Shown here: piece by piece, positions 33,440 through 41,128 of the stretch | How positions within the stretch are numbered: the first letter of the stretch is position 1 | Layout of the letters: every line of letters begins with the position of its first letter | Source of the DNA: Alphaproteobacteria bacterium | GTDB lineage: Bacteria; Myxococcota_A; UBA796; GCA-2862545 | Assembly (NCBI GenBank): GCA_020632955.1 | Contig: JACKEO010000014.1 | Span: 62,001-126,000 of the forward strand | Length of the DNA stretch: 64,000 nucleotides | Direction of reading: 5' to 3' | The notes under the pieces: model-generated | What the model saw: only the letters and a program-made list of their open reading frames with translations | Databases searched by the model: none | Told to the model about the DNA's origin: nothing | Program-made: the position numbers and the translations under genes

Positions 33440-34678
33440 ATGTCGTCGACGCTCCGTGGGCAGGCGGTGGCCGACCGCCTCGACGCGCTCACGGCCTTCC
33501 TGGGACGCGGGCGGTCGCTGTGGCGCTCGAACCCGTTCCGCGACCCGCACCCCGGCTGGCAGGCCGAGCACCCGGCCCTCGCGGCGTGGCTGGAGGGCCT
33601 GACGCCCGAAGCCGTGGCGCAGGCGGAGCAGCGCCCGTCCGCCGTGGACGGTCCGGCACCGTGGCCGGAGCTGGTGCGGGAGGCCGCGGCCCTCACCGCG
33701 CTGGGACGGCTCCCGGTGAGCGCGTGGCTGCCCGATCGGGGACCGGCGGCCAAGGGGGTGAAGGCGCGGAAGTGGGACCAGGTCCGTGGCTTCCTGGGGG
33801 CCTGTGACCTGCCGGCGGCCGAGGCGGCCGGTCCGGTGGTGGAGTGGTGTGCGGGCCGCGGCCACCTGGGACGCACGCTCGCGGTGCACCTGGGACGCCC
33901 GGCGGTGCTGCTGGAGCGCGAGCCCGGGCTCTGTGCGCCGCCGCACGGCCTGTCCGAGCGACCGGGCGTCCGGCACGCGTGCGTCGACGTGCTGGGGCCC
34001 GACGTGCACGCCGCCGTGCCCGAGGGGGCGTCCCTGGTGGGGCTGCACGCCTGCGGCCGGCTGGGGGATCGACTGGCGGAGGTGGCGCAAGACAGGGGGG
34101 CTGCGATGATCGCGCTGGCACCGTGCTGCGCCCACCGTCGCTTCGGCGTGCCCCACGCCCCCCGGTCCGCACGCGGCGCCGTCGCGGGCTGGATGCTCGA
34201 CGAGGACGACCTCCGCCTCGCCACCCTCGACGAGGTGGTGGCCACGCCGCGGCGCGCCGCCCAGCGCCGGCGCCAGCTGCGGGTGCGCGTGGCCGTGGAC
34301 CTGCTGGCGCGACGCCACAGCGGCCGGGAGGTCTACCACGGCGGCCGCAGCGTCCCGCGCGACACCTGGGATCTGCCCTTCGCCGACGCCGTGCGGCGGG
34401 TGGCCGAGGCGGGTGCCGTGCGCATCCCCGACGCGTTCGACGCCGACGCGCTGGAGGAGGAGGCCGCGGCGCGTGCGCTGCGGGTGCGTGCGCTGGCGCT
34501 GGTCCGCCTGGTGCACCGTCGGCCGCTGGAGCTGTGGCTCGCCCTGGACCGCGCCTGCGAGCTCCTCGAGGCGGGCTGGGACGTGGAGGTGGGCACCTTC
34601 TGCCCACGCGAGGCCTCGCCCCGCGACCTGCTCATCCTGGCGCGGGCGCCTCGGGGAGGCGGTCGGCGAACAGCCTGA
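33440..34678 (+). CDS. Methyltransf_32-like SAM-dependent methyltransferase
   Basis: The 412-residue protein has the blocks VVEWCAGRGHLGRTLAVHL (SAM motif I), SLVGLHACGRLGDRLAEV (motif near the acidic strand) and ALAPCCAHRRFGVP. This CAGKGHLS...LHACGDL...PCCYH order is that of the METTL25/RRNAD1 and Trm13-related group, whose tested members methylate tRNA or rRNA; other members are uncharacterised. An N-terminal 130-residue helical region and a C-terminal helical end flank the core. ATG 33440 has only a weak ribosome site. The 3' end overlaps the convergent dienelactone hydrolase gene by 47 bases. Confidence 0.75.
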   Translation: MSSTLRGQAVADRLDALTAFLGRGRSLWRSNPFRDPHPGWQAEHPALAAWLEGLTPEAVAQAEQRPSAVDGPAPWPELVREAAALTALGRLPVSAWLPDRGPAAKGVKARKWDQVRGFLGACDLPAAEAAGPVVEWCAGRGHLGRTLAVHLGRPAVLLEREPGLCAPPHGLSERPGVRHACVDVLGPDVHAAVPEGASLVGLHACGRLGDRLAEVAQDRGAAMIALAPCCAHRRFGVPHAPRSARGAVAGWMLDEDDLRLATLDEVVATPRRAAQRRRQLRVRVAVDLLARRHSGREVYHGGRSVPRDTWDLPFADAVRRVAEAGAVRIPDAFDADALEEEAAARALRVRALALVRLVHRRPLELWLALDRACELLEAGWDVEVGTFCPREASPRDLLILARAPRGGGRRTA

Positions 34679-35444
34679 GCACCGCGTCGAGGGCCGCCTG
34701 CGTGGGCTGGCCCTCCTCGGCGATCAGGTCGTTGGTCAGCACCGAGTGTGCCCAGAGCGGGTGGGGCGAGCCGCTCCCGGGCCGGTTGTCGATGGTGATG
34801 CCCTCGAAGGCAGGGCCGAGCGCGCGCTCCAGCGTGCGGAAGCGGGCCGCCGGCGAGAGCGCGTCGCAGGCGAAGCGCAGCCCGAGCACGCGGAAGCCGT
34901 CCTCGGCGTGGCGGGCGCGGCAGGCCTGCAGCGCCTCGGGTGAGCAGTGCGGGGCCGCTGCATGCCAGGGGCTCGCCGCGAAGGGCAGGGAGGGCTGCGA
35001 CAGCACCGGCGCCTGCACCGAGGGCTCCACCACCGTGCCGAGCGCGAAGTTGCCCGTGAGGCACATGCCCACCACGCCCACGCCGCGCCCGCCGCACGCC
35101 GCGTGGGCGTGGCGCGCCAGCGCGCGGATCCAGTCCACCACGGGGCTGCTGCGGTGGCGGGCGAGCACGGCGAACTCGCGCGAGATGCACGCGTGCAGCA
35201 CCGTGCGCGCCATGCGGACCTGGGAACGCGGTGCGCCGGGCACGCCGAAGAGCGACGGCATCCACGCGGTGTAGCCGGCGTCCACCACCCGTCGGGCGAA
35301 GCCGGCCACCTCGGGCGTGATGCCGGGGATCTCGGCGATCACGATCACGCCGGGGCCCCGGCCCTTCCGGTAGACCGGCTTGCCCACGCCCTGCAGCGTG
35401 AGCGTCTCGAGGTCGAAGTCGTCCAGGGGGTCGGTGGCCGGCAT
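34632..35444 (-). CDS. dienelactone hydrolase family protein
   Basis: The 270-residue alpha/beta hydrolase has the nucleophile elbow GVVGMCLTGNFAL, with Cys in the G-x-C-x-G position typical of dienelactone hydrolases. It begins after PGVIVIAEIPGITPEVAGFARRV, the oxyanion-loop block. The C-terminal half carries ITIDNRPGSGSPHPLWAH, where the catalytic Asp/His pair is less clear. The family opens lactone rings or acts as a general carboxylesterase; the natural substrate is unknown. No export signal. ATG 35444 is at the family start point. Confidence 0.85.
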   Translation of the reverse strand: MPATDPLDDFDLETLTLQGVGKPVYRKGRGPGVIVIAEIPGITPEVAGFARRVVDAGYTAWMPSLFGVPGAPRSQVRMARTVLHACISREFAVLARHRSSPVVDWIRALARHAHAACGGRGVGVVGMCLTGNFALGTVVEPSVQAPVLSQPSLPFAASPWHAAAPHCSPEALQACRARHAEDGFRVLGLRFACDALSPAARFRTLERALGPAFEGITIDNRPGSGSPHPLWAHSVLTNDLIAEEGQPTQAALDAVLRLFADRLPEAPAPG

Positions 35445-35475
35445 GGCCCCCTCTACAGCGTGGTCGGGCCCGACG

Positions 35476-36114
35476 TCACGGGTGCTTCGCCTCCACCTCG
35501 GCCCAGATGGCGGCCACGCGCGCGTCGCGCCCGCAGCCCTGGCGGTAGCGCTGGTAGTGGCTCGGGTTCTTCTTGTAGAAGTCCTGGTGGTAGGTCTCGG
35601 CCACCCAGAAGGTGCCGGGCTCCTCCAGCTTCACGGCCACCGGCTTGCCGAGCAGGTGCTCGATCTCGGCCTTGCTCTTCGTGGCGGCCGCGCGCTGCGC
35701 CTCGTCCACCGGGAAGAGGGCAGGGCGGTACTGGCTCCCCTGGTCGCAGAACTGGCCGTCGCCATCGAAGGGATCGACGTGGCGCCAGTAGTGGTGGAGC
35801 AGGGCGCCGTAGCTCACCTTCTTCGGGTCGTAGATCACCCGGATGGCCTCGGTGTGGCCGGTGGCCCCGGTGCCCACCACCTTGTAGGTCGGGTGGTCCA
35901 CGTGCCCGCCGGCGTAGCCGCTCACCGCGTCGATCACGCCGGGCAGCTTCTCGAAGTCCGACTCCGCGCACCAGAAGCAGCCCGCGGCGAAGATGGCCTC
36001 GGCCTGGCCCTTGGCCAGCGGCGGCGCGGCCTGGGGCAGGTCGCCGTCGGCGGGTGGACCCGCGCTGGCGGGCAGCTGGCAGGCGAGGAGCAGCAGCGAG
36101 AGCAGCGCGTGCAT
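35476..36114 (-). CDS. msrA: peptide methionine-(S)-S-oxide reductase, predicted lipoprotein
   Basis: The 212-residue MsrA has the catalytic GCFWCAESDFEKLPGV block with the active Cys first, SGYAGGHVDHPTYKVVGTG, and HPF-type substrate residues YWRHVDPFDGDGQFCDQG. It repairs methionine sulfoxide (S form) in proteins using thioredoxin-type reductants. MHALLSLLLLACQ is a lipobox signal, so it acts outside the cytoplasm. Its ATG overlaps the msrB stop by one base. The pair is a coupled operon for periplasmic repair. ATG 36114 is fixed by that overlap. Confidence 0.95.
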   Translation of the reverse strand: MHALLSLLLLACQLPASAGPPADGDLPQAAPPLAKGQAEAIFAAGCFWCAESDFEKLPGVIDAVSGYAGGHVDHPTYKVVGTGATGHTEAIRVIYDPKKVSYGALLHHYWRHVDPFDGDGQFCDQGSQYRPALFPVDEAQRAAATKSKAEIEHLLGKPVAVKLEEPGTFWVAETYHQDFYKKNPSHYQRYRQGCGRDARVAAIWAEVEAKHP

Positions 36115-36698
36115 CACGGGACCTCCTTGGGGTGCGCAGGGGGAGCGGGAGCGTCGAAGCCGCCGAGCTTCACGGGCAGGCCGGCGTCCTCCAGGGCCTG
36201 TCCCACCTCGCGCGGGACGAGGTCGAGGCTGGCGCTGTTGATGCAGTGGCGCTGGCCCGTGGGGGGCGGGCCGTCGGAGAAGACGTGGCCCAGGTGACCT
36301 CCGCAGCGCGCGCAGCGCAGCTCGGTGCGCACCATCCCGAAGGCGTGGTCGGCCAGCTCGGCCACCCGGTCCTTGCCGATCGCGGCCCAGAAGCTGGGCC
36401 AGCCCGTGCCGGAGTCGAACTTCGTGCGGCTGTCGTACAGGGGCAGGCCGCAGCCGGCGCACACGAAGACGCCGTCGGCGTGCGCGGCGTGCAGGTCGCC
36501 CGTGAAGGCCCGCTCGGTGCCCTGCTCGCGCAGCACCTGGAACTCCATCGGGGTGAGGATCTCCTTCCACTGGGCCGGGGGGAGGGTCACGGCGTCGGCG
36601 CGCGGGGACGTGAAGCCCTCCTCCGCGCGGACCGGCAGGCCGCAGGCCCCGAGTCCCAGCAGGCCCAGGCCGCCCTGGAGCAGGTGTCGACGATGCAT
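36114..36698 (-). CDS. msrB: peptide methionine-(R)-S-oxide reductase, predicted exported (Tat-like lipoprotein signal)
   Basis: The 194-residue MsrB has two zinc CxxC pairs (CAGCG and CARCG), the block SGTGWPSFW and the catalytic region RHCINSASL, where Cys is present (RYCINSAAL in most). It reduces the R form of methionine sulfoxide. The N-terminus MHRRHLLQGGLGLLGLGAC combines twin arginines with a lipobox, so export by Tat is likely. ATG 36698 is chosen over an upstream GTG because GGAGG lies 6 bases before it. It is coupled to msrA, giving repair of both isomers in the envelope. Confidence 0.93.
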   Translation of the reverse strand: MHRRHLLQGGLGLLGLGACGLPVRAEEGFTSPRADAVTLPPAQWKEILTPMEFQVLREQGTERAFTGDLHAAHADGVFVCAGCGLPLYDSRTKFDSGTGWPSFWAAIGKDRVAELADHAFGMVRTELRCARCGGHLGHVFSDGPPPTGQRHCINSASLDLVPREVGQALEDAGLPVKLGGFDAPAPPAHPKEVP

Positions 36699-36819
36699 GG
36701 CTGCCTCCACGTCGGGGGGTACGGCCGAGGCGTCGGTGCAGTGACACCCCGATGCCGTGGGGACGGCCCCTGCGTCGCGGTCGCATTAGGAGAGGCGGCG
36801 CCGTGACGCACGAGGGACC

Positions 36820-39126
36820 ATGTCCAGCGAGGGCACCAACTTCATCCGCGCCCGCATCGACGCGGATCGCGCGGTGGGCCGGCACGGGGGGGCGGTGCGC
36901 ACGCGCTTCCCTCCGGAGCCCAACGGCTACCTGCACATCGGGCACGCCAAGTCCATCTGCCTGAACTTCGGGCTGGCGCGCGACTACGCGGGCACCTGCA
37001 ACCTGCGCTTCGACGACACGAACCCCACCACCGAGGATCCGGAGTTCGTCGACGGCATCCTCGCCGACGTGCGCTGGCTGGGCTTCGAGCCCGACGCCGT
37101 GCTGTACGCGTCGGACTACTTCGAGCAGCTCTACCTGTGGGCCGAGCAGCTGGTGCGCGACGGCAAGGCGTACGTCGACGACCAGGACCTCGAGGAGATC
37201 CGCGCCACCCGGGGCACGGTCACCGAGGCGGGCACGCCCTCGCCCTGCCGCGGCCGGTCGCCTGCCGAGAACCTCGACCTGCTGCGTCGCATGCGCGCCG
37301 GCGAGTTCGTCGACGGGGCCAAGGTGCTGCGCGCGAAGATCGACATGGCGCATCCGAACATGAAGATGCGCGACCCGCTGATGTACCGCATCCGCCACGC
37401 CCACCACTACCGCACGGGCGACGCCTGGTGCATCTACCCGATGTACGACTGGGCCCACGGCCAGTCCGACGCCCTCGAGCGCATCACGCACTCCATCTGC
37501 ACCCTGGAGTTCGCGAACAACCGCGAGCTCTACGACTGGTTCACCGAGGCCCTGGGCTTCGAGGAGCCCCCCAAGCAGCTCGAGTTCGCCCGCCTCAACC
37601 TCACGTACCTGGTGATGAGCAAGCGCTTCTTCAAGCGCATCGTGGAGGAGGGGCGCGTCGACGGGTGGGACGACCCGCGCATGCCCACCATCGCGGGCCT
37701 CCGACGCCGGGGCGTCACCCCCGAGGCCATCCGGGCCTTCGCCGAGCACGTGGGCGTGGCCAAGGCGAACAGCACGGTGGACCTGGGCCTGCTGGAGTGG
37801 TTCGTCCGCGACGACCTCAACCGCAAGGCGCCCCGCCGCATGGCGGTGCTCGACCCGCTGGAGGTGGAGCTCACGGGGCTGCCGGCCCCGCTCGCGCTCG
37901 ACGCACCCGAGTTCCCCCGCGACGTGCGCGACCTGCCCGGCGCGCCGCCCGAGGGCGTGGACTGGCAGGCCGTGCGCACGGTGTCCATGGGCTCGCGCCT
38001 GCTCATCGAGCGGTCGGACTTCGCCGCCGAGCCGCCGCCCGGCTTCCGTCGCCTGGTGCCCGGCGGCCTGGTGCGTCTGCGCCACGGCCCCGTGGTGCGG
38101 TGCGATGCCGTGGAGCGCGATGCGGCGGGTGAGGTCACCCGGCTGCGCTGTGCCGTGGTCGACGACCCCGAGGCCCGTCCCCGGGGCGTGATCCACTGGG
38201 TGGACGCGGCGTCGGCGGTGCGGGTGAAGGTCAAGCTGTACGACCGCCTGTTCGCCGTGCCCAGCCCCGGGGAGCGCACGGGCGAGCTGCTCGACGACCT
38301 CAACCCCCACAGCCTGGTGGTGGCCGACGGCTGGGCCGAGCCTTCCGTCGCGGCGGCAGGGCCCGGCAGCCGCCTGCAGCTCGAGCGCCACGGCTACGTG
38401 TACCGGGCGCCCCAGGACGAGGGCGCCGATCTGGTGCTCACCCTGGTGGTGGGCCTCAAGGACGTCTGGGCCGCCAAGGAGGAGGGCGTCGTCCTGTCCG
38501 ACGAGCCCGAGGAGGACGAGGTCGACCCGGCGCAGGTGGCCGCAGAGCAGGCCCGCATCAAGGCCGACGCCCGCACGGCCCACTTCCTGGAGCACCCCGA
38601 CGCCGAGTCGGCCTTCACGGCCCTCACCACGGCGGGCGCCTCCGACGATGCCGCATGGACCATCGCCACCGACGCCACCCTGCGCAGCCTGGCCGAGACG
38701 GCCTCGGCCCACGCGCCGCCGGGTGCGGTGGGCACCTGGATCGCCAACGTCCTGGTGAACGAGCTGAAGATGCGGGAGGCCTCGGCGGAGGGCGTCGACG
38801 GCGTGGCCCTCGGCCGGCTCGTGGCCCTCGTGGAGGACGGCACGCTGAGCGCCGCCCTCGGCAAGAAGGTGCTCGCCGTGATCCTCGACGAGGGCGGCGA
38901 CCCCCGGGCCATCGCCGAGGCGCGGGGCTGGGTGCAGGTGAGCGATGCGGCGGCCCTGGAGGCCGTCGTCGACGCCGTGCTCGCCGCCCACCCCGACGAG
39001 GTGGCCCGCTACCGCGCGGGCGAGGCCAAGCTCGCCGGCTTCCTGATGGGCCAGGTGATGAAGGCCAGCAAGGGCAAGGCGAACCCGGGCGTGGCGCGGG
39101 GGCTGCTCGACGCGAAGCTGGGGTAG
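36820..39126 (+). CDS. glnS: glutaminyl-tRNA synthetase with C-terminal YqeY/GatB-like domain
   Basis: The 768-residue class I enzyme charges tRNA(Gln). HIGH motif PNGYLHIGHAKS lies at residues 34-45, MSKR motif (LVMSKRFFKR) near residue 270, and GlnRS block LRFDDTNPTTEDPEFVD is present. The core plus anticodon barrel takes about 560 residues, as in E. coli (554). About 200 more follow: FLMGQVMKASKGKANPGVARGLL at the end is the YqeY/GatB tail signature, which helps tRNA binding in Deinococcus GlnRS. The whole chain is open, so the fusion is real. ATG 36820 suits the start of the conserved region. Confidence 0.95.
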   Translation: MSSEGTNFIRARIDADRAVGRHGGAVRTRFPPEPNGYLHIGHAKSICLNFGLARDYAGTCNLRFDDTNPTTEDPEFVDGILADVRWLGFEPDAVLYASDYFEQLYLWAEQLVRDGKAYVDDQDLEEIRATRGTVTEAGTPSPCRGRSPAENLDLLRRMRAGEFVDGAKVLRAKIDMAHPNMKMRDPLMYRIRHAHHYRTGDAWCIYPMYDWAHGQSDALERITHSICTLEFANNRELYDWFTEALGFEEPPKQLEFARLNLTYLVMSKRFFKRIVEEGRVDGWDDPRMPTIAGLRRRGVTPEAIRAFAEHVGVAKANSTVDLGLLEWFVRDDLNRKAPRRMAVLDPLEVELTGLPAPLALDAPEFPRDVRDLPGAPPEGVDWQAVRTVSMGSRLLIERSDFAAEPPPGFRRLVPGGLVRLRHGPVVRCDAVERDAAGEVTRLRCAVVDDPEARPRGVIHWVDAASAVRVKVKLYDRLFAVPSPGERTGELLDDLNPHSLVVADGWAEPSVAAAGPGSRLQLERHGYVYRAPQDEGADLVLTLVVGLKDVWAAKEEGVVLSDEPEEDEVDPAQVAAEQARIKADARTAHFLEHPDAESAFTALTTAGASDDAAWTIATDATLRSLAETASAHAPPGAVGTWIANVLVNELKMREASAEGVDGVALGRLVALVEDGTLSAALGKKVLAVILDEGGDPRAIAEARGWVQVSDAAALEAVVDAVLAAHPDEVARYRAGEAKLAGFLMGQVMKASKGKANPGVARGLLDAKLG

Positions 39127-39136
39127 CGCGTAGCCG

Positions 39137-39535
39137 CTAGCCTGGTCGCTCCACGTCGGGCTCGCGGAGCAGCGCGTCGTCGAAGGTGGCCAGCGCGGTG
39201 CAGCCCTGCGCGCGTGCCTGCTCGAGCAGCAGCAGATCGGCGATGCCGGCGCGCGAGGTGCGCGCGGCGGCCAGCGCGCGGAGCGCCTCGTGCGGTGAAC
39301 GGACCACCACGCCGGGCGTCTCGACCACCCGACGTAGCGCGCCGAGCACGTGGTCGCGCGGGTGGCGGTAGGCGCGCTCCAGCACCCAGGCCACCTCGGC
39401 GAGGACGATGTCGGGGACGAACACGCCACCCCCGTCCACCAGGGCGTCGTCGAACCATGCCGCGGCCGCGGCGCTCTGGTCGGGGTCATCGTCGGCGATC
39501 AGGCGGACCAGCACGTTCGTGTCGACCGCCTTCAT
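39137..39535 (-). CDS. vapC: PIN-domain ribonuclease toxin
   Basis: The 132-residue PIN domain starts MKAVDTNVLVRLI, with the first acidic residue (Asp5). Glu in VFVPDIVLAEVAWVLERAY and the later Asp pair in AGIADLLLLEQARAQG and ALATFDDALLREP complete the four-acid nuclease site. VapC toxins cut tRNA or rRNA when freed from the antitoxin. The ATG overlaps the antitoxin stop by four bases (ATGA), the standard arrangement. The pair sits between glnS and an SDR gene. Full length and not visibly decayed. Confidence 0.92.
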   Translation of the reverse strand: MKAVDTNVLVRLIADDDPDQSAAAAAWFDDALVDGGGVFVPDIVLAEVAWVLERAYRHPRDHVLGALRRVVETPGVVVRSPHEALRALAAARTSRAGIADLLLLEQARAQGCTALATFDDALLREPDVERPG

Positions 39536-39768
39536 CGATCGAGGGCTCCGTCCTCGATCGCGCGCTCCATCTCCTCCAGCGCCACGGGCCGCGCGCCGCG
39601 GAGCAGACCCCGCAGCCCATGGGACCCGGCACGTACCGCCACCACCTCGATCACCCCGTCCTCGCGGACGTGGAAGGACAGACGGGTGCCCGCATCCAGG
39701 CCGAGCTGGTCGCGCACGTCCTTGGGGACGGTCACCTGACCCTTCGTCGTCATCGTGGCCTGGGACAT
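39532..39768 (-). CDS. vapB: AbrB/SpoVT-type antitoxin of the VapBC pair
   Basis: The 78-residue protein has the SpoVT-AbrB beta-fold at its start, MTTKGQVTVPKDVRDQLGLD with GTRLSFHVREDGVIEVV. An acidic C-terminal tail should wrap the toxin (ALEEMERAIEDGALDR). It binds its own promoter and neutralises the PIN toxin. ATG 39768 follows TAAGGAG. The start overlaps a short inverted repeat that may be the operator. It is coupled to vapC by ATGA. Confidence 0.92.
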   Translation of the reverse strand: MSQATMTTKGQVTVPKDVRDQLGLDAGTRLSFHVREDGVIEVVAVRAGSHGLRGLLRGARPVALEEMERAIEDGALDR

Positions 39769-39776
39769 CGACGCTC

Positions 39777-39792
39777 CTTACCAAAGAGTAAG
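39777..39792 (-). promoter_or_regulatory. candidate VapB operator overlapping the ribosome site
   Basis: CTTAC (39777-39781), CAAAGA, GTAAG (39788-39792) form a 5-bp inverted repeat in the only AT-rich patch near the vapBC start. The left arm overlaps the TAAGGAG ribosome site. It is placed where an AbrB-type antitoxin would repress its own transcript. Confidence 0.45.
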
Positions 39793-39892
39793 ACATCGAG
39801 CCCCCAGGCGTCGACCACGGCCGTGTGGCGTCCGCGCGGTTGACAGCGCCCGCGTCCCGGGGCGAAGGAGATCGGGCCACCCCGGAGCCCGC

Positions 39893-40663
39893 ATGACCTC
39901 CCCCTGGCGCCTCGACGGCCGCCTCGCCCTCGTCACCGGCGGCACGCAGGGCATCGGCGCCGCCTGCGTCCGCGAGCTCCTCGACCGCGGCGCCGAGGTG
40001 GTCTTCTGCGCCCGCACCGAGGAGGACGTCGTGTCGTCCGTCGGCGAGCTGGGGCGTGCGGGCCACAAGGTGCACGGCGTGGTGGCCGACGTGGCCTCGC
40101 CCGCCGGTCGCGATGCGGTCACGGGCACGGTGCGCGCGCTGGGCGGCGCCCTGCACGTGCTGGTGCACAACGTGGGCACCAACCTGCGCAAGCCCACCCG
40201 CTCGTGGACCCTGGAGGACGTGGCCGACATCGTCCGCACCAACCTCGTCTCGGCCTGGGGCCTCACGCTGGGCCTGTACCCGGAGCTGGAGCGGGCGGGG
40301 GACGCCAGCGTGGTGGCGGTGAGCAGCGTGGCCGCCCACCGTGCCGTGCGCAGCTCCACCGCCGGCTACGCCGCCACCAAGGGCGCCCTCGACAGCCTGG
40401 TGCGCTTCCTGGCCGCCGAGTGGGGCCCCGCCGGCATCCGCGTGAACGGCGTGGCCCCCTGGTACGTGCGCACCCCGCTGGCCGAGCAGGTGCTGCAGGA
40501 TCCGGCGAAGGAGGCAGCCATCCTCGCCCGCACCCCGCTGGGCCGGGTGGGCGACCCCGAGGACGTCGCCCGCGCCGTGGCCTTCCTGGCGCTGCCGGCG
40601 TCGGGGTGGATCACGGGGGCGATCGTGCCGGTGGACGGGGGGTTCGAGGCGCTGGGGCTGTAG
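39893..40663 (+). CDS. short-chain dehydrogenase/reductase, tropinone-reductase-like
   Basis: The 256-residue classical SDR has cofactor loop LVTGGTQGIGAACV (GxxxGxG), NVGTNLRKP in place of NNAG, catalytic Ser in AVSSVAAHRA, and YxxxK as Tyr and Lys in TAGYAATKGAL, with the late VNGVAPWYVRTPL. The RKPT loop and overall order resemble tropinone-reductase-type SDRs; the bacterial substrate is unknown. An Arg after the first strand (CAR) suggests NADP(H). ATG 39893 follows CGGAGCCC. The upstream in-frame extension overlaps vapB and is not used. Confidence 0.88.
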   Translation: MTSPWRLDGRLALVTGGTQGIGAACVRELLDRGAEVVFCARTEEDVVSSVGELGRAGHKVHGVVADVASPAGRDAVTGTVRALGGALHVLVHNVGTNLRKPTRSWTLEDVADIVRTNLVSAWGLTLGLYPELERAGDASVVAVSSVAAHRAVRSSTAGYAATKGALDSLVRFLAAEWGPAGIRVNGVAPWYVRTPLAEQVLQDPAKEAAILARTPLGRVGDPEDVARAVAFLALPASGWITGAIVPVDGGFEALGL

Positions 40664-40675
40664 ATCGGGCCCAGG

Positions 40676-41062
40676 TCAGGCCGTCCGCCGCGCCGGCCCC
40701 ACCGGCCCCACGGGCCCCTCCGGCCGTCCCCAGTCCTGCTGCGTCAGCGGCGCCAGCCCGTGGCGCTGCCGGGCACGGTCGCACTTGTCGTCGGGCAGGC
40801 CGTCCTCCCACGAGGCCTTGAGCTCGTGGCAGGGGGACGGACGGTCCTCGTAGATGCTGCAGCGCACGCTCTCGCCCACGGTGCCGAGGAGGGCGGCGCA
40901 GCGCGGCGCCGCCTGGCTGGTGCCCTGCATCGCGGCGCGCCACGGACCCACCTGCTCCACGAGGCCGTCGGGCACGCTGCCGCCCCCGGCGCGGCTCTCC
41001 GCCCAGTAGAAGGACACGCGGTAGGCGGCGCAGCAGGCACCGCAGGACAGGCAGGGGTGCAT
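40676..41062 (-). CDS. YkgJ-family cysteine-cluster protein
   Basis: The 128-residue protein opens MHPCLSCGACCAAYRVSF, the C-x2-C-x2-CC cluster of the YkgJ family. Further Cys residues in PRCAAL, VRCSIYEDRPSPC and DDKCDRARQ complete a zinc or iron-sulfur centre. Function in the family is not settled. The last 15 residues are a Pro/Val/Gly-rich tail (PEGPVGPVGPARRTA). It sits between the SDR and the dicarboxylate symporter. No transport signal is seen. Confidence 0.85.
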   Translation of the reverse strand: MHPCLSCGACCAAYRVSFYWAESRAGGGSVPDGLVEQVGPWRAAMQGTSQAAPRCAALLGTVGESVRCSIYEDRPSPCHELKASWEDGLPDDKCDRARQRHGLAPLTQQDWGRPEGPVGPVGPARRTA

Positions 41063-41128
41063 CCTGCCGTCCGAACCCGCCGTCGGTCACGGTGGCAGGG
41101 GGCGGGCTGTCCGCAGGTGCGCGAACGC

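Noticed and set aside
39124..39139. TAGCG/CGCTA inverted repeat as a terminator between glnS and vapC
   Set aside because: Only 5 bp and partly within the glnS stop; too short to support a terminator call.
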